A stretch of DNA of 32,511 nt, taken from positions 1-32,511 of the forward strand of contig CAYGZC010000179.1 of the NCBI GenBank assembly GCA_964354225.1, given 5' to 3'. The DNA is from CAYGZC01 sp964354225 (GTDB lineage Bacteria; Bacteroidota; Ignavibacteria; UBA10030; SZUA-254). Each line of letters opens with the position of its first letter. The first letter of the stretch is position 1. This document shows positions 16,828-22,998 of the stretch, one piece after another. The notes below the pieces were generated by a model that was given only the letters and a program-made list of their open reading frames with translations, did not search any database and was not told the origin of the DNA. A program made the position numbers and the translations under genes.

Positions 16828-16982
16828 TCTTGAACTCTCATGTCCAGCGGTCAGATATATCAGATATATAGGAGTTCCTCTTCAAACATTTCATATTGCG
16901 GATGCTGGAAGAATATCAGAAAATTTATTTTATTGGCTTCCATCTCAAATATTCAGTATATTTTTTTTTAGAGATTGATTCC

Positions 16983-17369
16983 ATGGAAGATTTCAGCAGA
17001 AAAAAGATGATTGTAGTTGGGGATAAAGTTCTCGTCATCCCGGATAGCAATAAAGAGCGTACTGAAGCCGGACTTTACCTTCCACCGACCGTTAAGGAAA
17101 AAGAAAAGGTACATAGCGGTTACGTGATCAAAGTAGGTCCGGGATATCCGGTACCAAATCCGAATTACATTGATCAGGAATCATGGTCAACCACACCAAA
17201 AGATCCGGTAAAGTATATCCCGCTTCAGGTCGAAGAAGGCGATTACGCTATATTCTTGCGCGATCAAGCCATCGAGATTGAATACGAGACAAAGAAATAT
17301 CTTATCGTTCCCCAAGCTGCAATCCTGATGGTGATCCGAAGAAATCCAATGGATGAGTTGGATAAGTAA
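16983..17369 (+). CDS. Divergent GroES-like co-chaperonin domain protein
   Basis: From the ATG at 16983 the protein has 128 residues. It aligns by eye with GroES/Cpn10: VVGDKVLVIPDSNKERTEAG at the start, LYLPP as the mobile-loop position where GroES has a hydrophobic IVL tripeptide, GYVIKVGPG, then EEGDYAIFLRDQAIEIEYE and YLIVPQAAILMVIR. The last block corresponds to GroES VGD-x-VLF...YLI...DIL-AVI. There is an insertion of about 15 residues after VGPG (PVPNPNYIDQESWS) not found in ordinary GroES. No groL gene is adjacent, so this is not the main groES. The upstream frame is open to 16896 but has no motif. It may be an accessory cochaperonin or a GroES-fold protein with another job. Confidence 0.8.
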   Translation: MEDFSRKKMIVVGDKVLVIPDSNKERTEAGLYLPPTVKEKEKVHSGYVIKVGPGYPVPNPNYIDQESWSTTPKDPVKYIPLQVEEGDYAIFLRDQAIEIEYETKKYLIVPQAAILMVIRRNPMDELDK

Positions 17370-17420
17370 AGCGAACTTCAGTTCGCCATTATCCATGTAA
17401 AAATCGCCCCACAAATTCCC

Positions 17421-19166
17421 ATGTTCCTCCCCACCACAAAAGAAGAACTCAACAAACTCGGCTGGAAGAAATTAGACGTCATCATCGTCTCCGGTGATAC
17501 GTATATCGATAGCTCTTATTCCGGCGCTGCTGTTATCGGCAAAGTTCTTCGTAGCGCAAGATTTAAGGTTGGAATCATAGCTCAACCTGATGTTAATAGT
17601 AATAAAGATATCTTTCGTTTAGGTGAGCCAGAATTATTTTGGGGCGTATCGTCGGGGTGTGTTGATTCGATGGTTGCAAACTTCACCGCTTCCACGAAGC
17701 GCAGACGGCAAGATGATTTTACGCCCGGTGGAGTAAATAATCGTCGTCCCGATCGTGCGGTTATTGTTTATTCCAACCTCATCCGCCAGTATTTCAAGAA
17801 CACAAAACCGATTGTCATCGGCGGCATCGAAGCCAGTCTTCGCCGGATTGCTCATTATGATTACTGGGATGACAGAATACGCCGCTCCATCCTTTTCGAT
17901 GCAAAAGCCGATATTCTCGTTTATGGAATGGGTGAGAAAGCAATCTTAGAAATCGCCGCACGCTTGCACACTAACCAACCGACTGAAGATATCCGCGGCA
18001 TCAGTTACATCTCTAAATTACCAAAGGAAGGTTACATCCATTTTCCATCTTTCGATCAGGTAGCCGAGGATAAGAAGAAATTCATAGAGATGTTCCATTT
18101 ATTTTACCGGAACAACGATCCCGTAACCGCAAAAGGATTATGCCAGCAATATGGCGATCGGTATCTTATTCAGAATCCTCCTGCGCGAAATCTTTCTCAG
18201 GATGAAATCGACAAAATTTACAACCTCGACTATGAACGGAACGTTCATCCGTTTTATCTGAAGGATGGAAAAGTAAGAGCGATGGATACTATTCGATTCT
18301 CGATAACCACGCATCGTGGATGTTACGGAGAATGTAATTTCTGTGCAATCAGTGTTCATCAAGGAACTGCAATAACTTCACGAAGCGAAAAATCAATTAT
18401 CAGGGAAGCGGAAAACATCGTTCATGATCCCGATTTCAAAGGATACATTCAGGATGTCGGCGGACCAACAGCAAATATGTACTCAACGAACTGCGATAAA
18501 ATGATGATGCACGGGAAATGTGTGAAGAAAGATTGCGTCTTCCCCACTACCTGCAAGAAACTCAACAACAATCACCGTCCACAGATCGAGCTATTAAGAA
18601 AGTTGCGGAAGATCGAAGGCGTGAAGAAAGTGTTCATTGCATCCGGCATCCGGTACGATATGATCATCGACGATAAGGAATTTGGAGATGAATATTTACA
18701 GGAGCTTATTGAGCATCATGTTTCAGGACAGCTTAAGATTGCACCCGAACACACGGAAGATAACGTACTCGGACTCATGCGTAAACCGGGGACACGCTAC
18801 CTGACGGAATTCAAGAAACGTTTCGACCGGATTGATCTGAAGCTAACCTCCCGAAGGTTAACCACGTTCAATCAGAACAAACCTTCGGGAGGTTTACAAA
18901 AGAAAAACCAATTCCTTACATACTATTTGATTGCCGCACACCCCGGATGCGATATTGAAGATGAAATTAAAATGAAACAGTTCGTTTCTAAAGAATTGCG
19001 AACTAATCCCGAGCAGGTGCAAATCTTTACGCCAACTCCCTCCACATATTCAACATTGATGTACTACACCGAGATGAACCCGTGGACAGGCGAGAAGTTG
19101 TTTGTGGAGAAGAACCTTGGGAAGAAAGAGAAACAAAAGAAAATAATCGTGGAAAAACCAAGATAA
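17421..19166 (+). CDS. ygiQ: YgiQ-family radical SAM protein with an in-frame REP insertion
   Basis: Radical SAM enzyme of unknown substrate, 581 residues. The 4Fe-4S cluster ligands are Cys301, Cys305 and Cys308 in HRGCYGECNFC. The N-terminal block LDVIIVSGDTYIDSSYSG and the IGGIEASLRRIAHYDYW block are typical of YgiQ, as is the C-terminal FTPTPSTYSTLMYY. Residues 475-492 (LTSRRLTTFNQNKPSGGL, bases 18845-18894) are an exact 50-bp palindromic repeat, and relative to the family pattern FDRI..EL-GK.QFL about 18 residues appear to be inserted there. The frame is kept, so the full protein is probably made. The stop codon TAA is the first part of a second copy of the same repeat. No clear ribosome-binding site precedes the ATG. 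Confidence 0.93.
   Translation: MFLPTTKEELNKLGWKKLDVIIVSGDTYIDSSYSGAAVIGKVLRSARFKVGIIAQPDVNSNKDIFRLGEPELFWGVSSGCVDSMVANFTASTKRRRQDDFTPGGVNNRRPDRAVIVYSNLIRQYFKNTKPIVIGGIEASLRRIAHYDYWDDRIRRSILFDAKADILVYGMGEKAILEIAARLHTNQPTEDIRGISYISKLPKEGYIHFPSFDQVAEDKKKFIEMFHLFYRNNDPVTAKGLCQQYGDRYLIQNPPARNLSQDEIDKIYNLDYERNVHPFYLKDGKVRAMDTIRFSITTHRGCYGECNFCAISVHQGTAITSRSEKSIIREAENIVHDPDFKGYIQDVGGPTANMYSTNCDKMMMHGKCVKKDCVFPTTCKKLNNNHRPQIELLRKLRKIEGVKKVFIASGIRYDMIIDDKEFGDEYLQELIEHHVSGQLKIAPEHTEDNVLGLMRKPGTRYLTEFKKRFDRIDLKLTSRRLTTFNQNKPSGGLQKKNQFLTYYLIAAHPGCDIEDEIKMKQFVSKELRTNPEQVQIFTPTPSTYSTLMYYTEMNPWTGEKLFVEKNLGKKEKQKKIIVEKPR
18845..18894. repeat. 50-bp palindromic REP module, copy 1 (inside ygiQ)
   Basis: Left arm AACCTCCCGAAGGTT, 20-nt centre beginning AACCACGTTC, right arm AACCTTCGGGAGGTT. 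The 15-bp arms are perfect reverse complements. Each arm is itself partly dyadic (AACCT...AGGTT), so one long hairpin or two small ones can form. This copy is translated in frame as residues 475-492 of the YgiQ protein. Confidence 0.95.
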
Positions 19167-19214
19167 CCTCCCGAAGGTCATCTTCGTCATTTCATGGCAA
19201 ACCTTCGGGAGGTT
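19165..19214. repeat. 50-bp palindromic REP module, copy 2 (on the ygiQ stop codon)
   Basis: Same 15-20-15 layout; the left arm ends in C instead of T, and the centre is ATCTTCGTCATTTCATGGCA. The centre is nearly that of copy 3. The first two A bases of the left arm are the last two bases of the ygiQ TAA stop. No T-tract follows, so it does not look like an ordinary terminator, though the hairpin may protect the mRNA 3' end. Confidence 0.95.
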
Positions 19215-19320
19215 TACCTTGACGCATAGACTTGTATTTTACACATTAAATCCTTATGCTTAAAACCATTGAGCTTTAAATTAATGAATAATTGGGAATA
19301 ACAATCTCGCGGGAATAAAA

Positions 19321-21828
19321 ATGAAGGTCTTCATCAGCTACAGCCACGATTCATCAGAACATGCTGACCGTGTTTTAGAATTGTCAGATCGACTTGTCAA
19401 TGAGGGAATCAATTGTATTCTTGATCAATATGAGGATTCACCACCAGAGGGATGGAATATGTGGATGGACAGAAATATCGAAGATGCTAATTTTGTTTTG
19501 ATGATCTGCACTGAAACCTATTACAAGCGTGTTACGGGTGAAGAAGAATCCGCTAAAGGTCTTGGTGTTAAATGGGAAGGTAAGCTAATTTACCAACACA
19601 TCTACAAATCAGATTCAAAAAACAATCGCTTCATTCCAGTTATCTTCAAGTCTGAACATAAAGAATTTATCCCGACTCCTTTGCAAGACGCTACTCACTA
19701 TTGTTTAGACATGGCAGATGGTTATGATGATCTTTACAGACGACTTACACCACAACCAATAACAAAAAAGCCACAACTCGGCAAATTACGTACACTTCCA
19801 CCTCGTGAACGCAAACAAAACTTCTTCGCAGCGCAAGTAATGCTTTCCAAACTCCCCACCACCGGCAAAGACCTGTTCGGAAGAGAAAATGAACTTAAAA
19901 TAATCGACGAGGCATGGTCAGAGTCGCACACACGTATTCTGTGTCTGGTTGCTTGGGGCGGTGTTGGCAAGACAGCTCTCGCAAACGAATGGCTCAACCG
20001 GATGGAGCGGGATAACTACCGCAGCGCTGACCGGGTTTACGGTTGGTCATTCTACAGTCAGGGGACGAAGGAAGTAGGAAACGCTTCGGCGGATACATTC
20101 TTCAATGAAGCTCTCAAGTTCTTCGGATTCGAAGGTGAGCTTCCTAAAAATCCATGGGATAAGAGCAGCGAGCTTCTGAAGCTCATCAACAAGCAGCCAA
20201 CACTTCTTATTCTCGATGGTTTGGAGCCGCTGCAATATCCTCCCGGTCCGATGCACAAAGAACTTCATGATAAAGGGATGCAGGTATTTCTCAAGAATTT
20301 ATCCCGACAGAATAACGGCTTGTGTATCATTACAACCCGGTGCGAAGTGAAAGATATCGAGCACACGGTTCGTAACTCGACGAAAGAGATACTTTTAGAA
20401 AATCTTGATGAAAATTCCGGTGCTAAGTTGTTAAAAAACTTGAGAGTGATAGGAACGGACGCAGAACTCAAAGCGACAAGCCGAAAATTCAATGGACATG
20501 CCTTAGCGCTGAATCTTTTGGGAAGTTATCTTGCAACGGTACACGAAGGCGAAATATGCAAGCAAGACCTTGTACCGAGTCTGTACAAGGACGAAGAAAA
20601 AGGAAGCCATGCGAGGAATGTGATGGAGTCGTACGAAGTATGGCTAAAAGGAAAACCCGAGCTTGATATTCTTTACCTGATGGGACTGTTCGACCGTCCT
20701 GCACCGAGAGGCGCGATAGATGTTTTGCTTGGAGAACCTGCAATAAAAGGATTGACCGATAACCTGCAAACAATCACTCCTGAAAAATTACAATTTGCTT
20801 TGAAGAGATTAAGCGACCTTAAACTGCTCGCAAATGTGGATGAAACGTCTCGTGAGGTGTTGGATTGCCACCCGCTTGTGCGAGAGCACTTTGGAGAGAA
20901 ACTGAAGAAGAATAACCTGCACGCATGGAAGGAAGCCCACAGCCGTTTGTACGAGTACTACAAAAAACTGCCGAAGAAAGAATTGCCCGATACATTAGAA
21001 GAAATGGAGCCATTGTTTGCGGCGGTGGCACATGGCTGTCAGGCGGGTCGGTATCAAGAAGCGCTGGTTGATGGGTATTGGTCGAGAATTTCAAGAAAAA
21101 CAGAACAATTTGTGGTTAGTAAACTTGGTGCTTATGGATCGGCTTTATCCGCTTTATCAAATTTTTTCGAATTACCTTGGAGCAAAGTTGTTGCAAATTT
21201 AACCAGTGCTGATAAGGCAGTTACATTGAGCTGGGCAGGATATAGTCTGCGGGCGTTAGGACGGCTACGTGAGGCGATACAACCTATGCAAGCAGGATTA
21301 AATAGTTATGTTAAACAAAAACATTGGGAGTATTCTGCTATTGCTGCAGGTAACCTAAGCGAGCTTTATCTGATCAGCGGAGATGTACCGCAGGCAATCA
21401 GCTATGCCCGCCAGAGCGTGGACTTTGCCGACCGCAGCGGGGATGTTTTTGTGAAAGGAAGTGATCGCACTACTTTGGCTGATTCGCTGCACCAATACGG
21501 CGAGCTAATGGAAGCCCACCAACTCTTTCGCGAGGCCGAGTCCATGCAAAAAGAAAGGGAGCAGAACAATCTATTTCTCTATGCCATGCGTGGTTTTCGG
21601 TTCTGCGACCTACTGCTGGAGCGACGTAAGTTTATTGATGTACAAATGCGAGCCGGTCAAGCGCTTGAAATCGCAAAACAGAATAGACAGCTTTTAAGCA
21701 TTGCTCTGATAAACTTTCTTTGGGACGGTCGTATTTGTTGCAAGTATTGCAGTTGGAGTCCACCTCTGAGGTGGGTTCCGACTCTAAGAAGGTGGAGTCC
21801 ATCTTCCAGCAGGCAGCGGACTACCTGA
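19321..21828 (+). CDS. SEFIR/TIR-like + NB-ARC + TPR protein, bacterial NLR-type, frame broken at its C-terminus
   Basis: Residues 1-150 are a SEFIR/TIR-type domain (KVFISYSHDSSEHADRVLEL, ILDQYEDSPPEGW, ANFVLMICTETYY). Next is an NB-ARC/STAND ATPase: Walker A GGVGKT at 213-218, Walker B LLILDGLE with Asp299, sensor block CIITTR, and a winged-helix-like part with LDCHPLVREHF near 520. From about residue 600, TPR-like helices follow (YSLRALGRLREAI, AAGNLSELYLISGD). The layout is that of STAND/NLR-type sensors, in which the C-terminal repeats sense a trigger, the ATPase oligomerises and the N-terminal domain acts as effector. TIR relatives often consume NAD+. The frame after about residue 799 (FLWDGRICCKYC) is nonsense-like and ends at 21828, while the expected TPR continuation lies in another frame. 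The intact protein would have about 984 residues. Phage or stress defence is inference. Confidence 0.85.
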   Translation: MKVFISYSHDSSEHADRVLELSDRLVNEGINCILDQYEDSPPEGWNMWMDRNIEDANFVLMICTETYYKRVTGEEESAKGLGVKWEGKLIYQHIYKSDSKNNRFIPVIFKSEHKEFIPTPLQDATHYCLDMADGYDDLYRRLTPQPITKKPQLGKLRTLPPRERKQNFFAAQVMLSKLPTTGKDLFGRENELKIIDEAWSESHTRILCLVAWGGVGKTALANEWLNRMERDNYRSADRVYGWSFYSQGTKEVGNASADTFFNEALKFFGFEGELPKNPWDKSSELLKLINKQPTLLILDGLEPLQYPPGPMHKELHDKGMQVFLKNLSRQNNGLCIITTRCEVKDIEHTVRNSTKEILLENLDENSGAKLLKNLRVIGTDAELKATSRKFNGHALALNLLGSYLATVHEGEICKQDLVPSLYKDEEKGSHARNVMESYEVWLKGKPELDILYLMGLFDRPAPRGAIDVLLGEPAIKGLTDNLQTITPEKLQFALKRLSDLKLLANVDETSREVLDCHPLVREHFGEKLKKNNLHAWKEAHSRLYEYYKKLPKKELPDTLEEMEPLFAAVAHGCQAGRYQEALVDGYWSRISRKTEQFVVSKLGAYGSALSALSNFFELPWSKVVANLTSADKAVTLSWAGYSLRALGRLREAIQPMQAGLNSYVKQKHWEYSAIAAGNLSELYLISGDVPQAISYARQSVDFADRSGDVFVKGSDRTTLADSLHQYGELMEAHQLFREAESMQKEREQNNLFLYAMRGFRFCDLLLERRKFIDVQMRAGQALEIAKQNRQLLSIALINFLWDGRICCKYCSWSPPLRWVPTLRRWSPSSSRQRTT

Positions 21829-22274
21829 ATCAGGCCGTGACGGGCTTGCTGGAAGCTGGAAGTCAGCATCATATTCCTAGTGGTTTATTTGCCCGTGCAT
21901 TTTATTATCGTGTGCAAAACGAATTTCCCCAAGCATGGAACGATTTAGATGAAGCAAAGGAGATTGCTGAGCGGGGTGAGATGAAACTACACTTAGCGGA
22001 TTATCATTTGGAAGCTTGTCGGCTGTGTTTGGCGGAACATAAGGTTGAAGACGCCGAAAACCATTTGAGCATTGCGGCAGATATGATCAATAAAATGGGA
22101 TACGGCCGCCGCCAGCCGGAAATCCTGCTCTTAAAGGCACAGCTTCATTTTGCAAAAGGAAATAAACGGGAATCTCAAAAAATGCTCGCCGAAGCAAAGT
22201 CATCCTTCAAGAAAATGGGAATCAAGATGTGGGATTGGGAAGTGCGTGAGCTGGAAAGGAAAATAAATCTGTAA
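21720..22274 (+). pseudogene. Out-of-frame C-terminal TPR segment of the SEFIR-NB-ARC protein
   Basis: This frame continues the preceding protein. LGRSYLLQVLQLE follows naturally from SIAL in the upstream frame, and the rest (GLFARAFYYRVQNEFPQAWNDL, EIAERGEMKLHLADYHLEAC, MGYGRRQPE) is the standard ending of NB-ARC-TPR proteins. The two frames differ by one lost base around 21705-21720 (near AAACTTTCTTTGGG). No canonical X-XXY-YYZ slippery heptamer is present there, so programmed frameshifting is not supported; a deletion or a sequencing error is more likely. The nominal TTG at 21720 is not a convincing start. Its TAA stop (22272-22274) overlaps REP copy 3. Confidence 0.8.
21755..21800. repeat. 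46-bp imperfect palindrome within the TPR coding region
   Basis: The ends GGAGTCCACCTC and AAGGTGGAGTCC are reverse complementary at ten of twelve positions. Inside, CCACCT-CTG-AGGTGG can form a tight hairpin. It encodes the low-similarity stretch ESTSEVGSDSKKVES, which looks inserted between two TPR helices. Only one copy is in the window, so whether it is a dispersed repeat is not established. Confidence 0.4.
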
Positions 22275-22322
22275 CCTCCCGAAGGTTGTCTTCGTCATTT
22301 ACTGGCAAACCTTCGGGAGGTT
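22273..22322. repeat. 50-bp palindromic REP module, copy 3 (left flank of the RAYT gene)
   Basis: Perfect 15-bp arms, centre GTCTTCGTCATTTACTGGCA, almost the centre of copy 2. The first two bases are shared with the TAA stop of the NB-ARC-TPR C-terminal frame. It ends 23 bp from the RAYT stop codon. Confidence 0.95.
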
Positions 22323-22345
22323 AACTCTGCGAGAGGTTATCCCAG

Positions 22346-22924
22346 TTAATCAAACATATATTTTAATATTTTCTCGTCTTTCTTTTTTTCCTCTAAATAT
22401 TCCAGCACAAAATTTTCATACTCAATTGGAGTTGCAAAATAACGAGAAATAAATTCTTTGTCAACCTGCCCAATATTTTCTCTTCCGATCCATCCGCGAT
22501 AATCCGAGAACTTCCAATCTTCAGGTCTTTTGACAAGATGCGCTAAAACCGAATTTAGATGAATATAACGACAGAGTTGCAGAACATAGGAATCTTTTTC
22601 AACTGCAACGTGTTTAAATCTTCCTTCAAACAGAGTACCCGATCTCTGATTCCATTTATTAAACGCCTGTACATAGCTGTTGAACACCATTTGCATAAAA
22701 TCTGAGATAGGGCTATCACCAACTTGACGAAGCAGAAAATGATAATGATTCGGCATTAAGCAATATGCTATTATCGTTATCTGGAATTTTACTGAATACT
22801 TTCGGATAAGTTCGAGGCAATAATGATAGTTATCCTCGGAGAGAAATATTTCTTGCTTTCCCGCTCCGCGATTGTAGATATGGTAACAATTATCCTTGAA
22901 GAAAATGTTGTTTCTCTGTGGCAT
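22346..22924 (-). CDS. REP-associated tyrosine transposase (RAYT, Y1 HUH family)
   Basis: A 192-residue Y1_Tnp-type transposase, related to IS200/IS605 TnpA. The HUH metal motif is His60-Tyr-His62 in YCLMPNHYHFLLR. The N-terminal YHIYNRG, the GTLFEGRFKH block and the LCRYIHLNSV block are all RAYT hallmarks. The nucleophile is probably Tyr113 (DSYVLQL), just before that last block. These enzymes nick single-stranded DNA at REP hairpins through a 5'-phosphotyrosine intermediate; their cellular role is thought to be REP spreading. All key residues are present, so it should be active. The start ATG at 22924 has only a weak purine-rich leader. REP copies lie 23-24 bp from both ends of the gene, matching how RAYTs usually sit with their substrates. 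Confidence 0.93.
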   Translation of the reverse strand: MPQRNNIFFKDNCYHIYNRGAGKQEIFLSEDNYHYCLELIRKYSVKFQITIIAYCLMPNHYHFLLRQVGDSPISDFMQMVFNSYVQAFNKWNQRSGTLFEGRFKHVAVEKDSYVLQLCRYIHLNSVLAHLVKRPEDWKFSDYRGWIGRENIGQVDKEFISRYFATPIEYENFVLEYLEEKKKDEKILKYMFD

Positions 22925-22948
22925 ATCTTTCTTGTCTAAACTCTAGTT

Positions 22949-22998
22949 AACCTCCCGAAGGTTAACCACGTTTAATCATAGCAAACCTTCGGGAGGTT
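22949..22998. repeat. 50-bp palindromic REP module, copy 4 (right flank of the RAYT gene)
   Basis: Perfect 15-bp arms, centre AACCACGTTTAATCATAGCA, almost the centre of copy 1. Its right half is translated on the minus strand as the last residues (QPPEGLL) and the TGA stop (22976-22978) of the Fe-S oxidoreductase gene. Confidence 0.95.

Larger units (their letters stand above)
22273..22998. mobile_element. REP-RAYT-REP composite unit
   Basis: A 726-bp block made of REP copy 3, 23 bp, the RAYT gene on the minus strand, 24 bp, and REP copy 4. It fills the whole interval between two convergent genes and overlaps both of their stop codons. RAYT proteins are single-strand HUH nucleases known to recognise REP hairpins of their own genome. 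No target-site duplication can be defined. I infer that the unit could be mobilised as a whole or acts in trans on the other copies. Confidence 0.7.

Noticed and set aside
19165..19214. Ordinary intrinsic terminators as the sole explanation of the REP copies
   Set aside because: No T-tract follows any copy, one lies inside a coding sequence, and the sequence identity between copies goes beyond what a terminator needs.
19217..19250. TTGACG as a promoter -35 for the SEFIR-NB-ARC gene
   Set aside because: No acceptable -10 hexamer lies at 16-18 bases; not supported.
21700..21730. Programmed -1 ribosomal frameshift in the NB-ARC-TPR gene
   Set aside because: No X-XXY-YYZ heptamer in the zero frame; CTTTCTTTGGG allows only poor re-pairing.
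18845..22998. CRISPR array explanation for the repeated 50-bp units
   Set aside because: The units are palindromic, dispersed over 4 kb with genes between them, show no regular spacers, and no cas gene is present.
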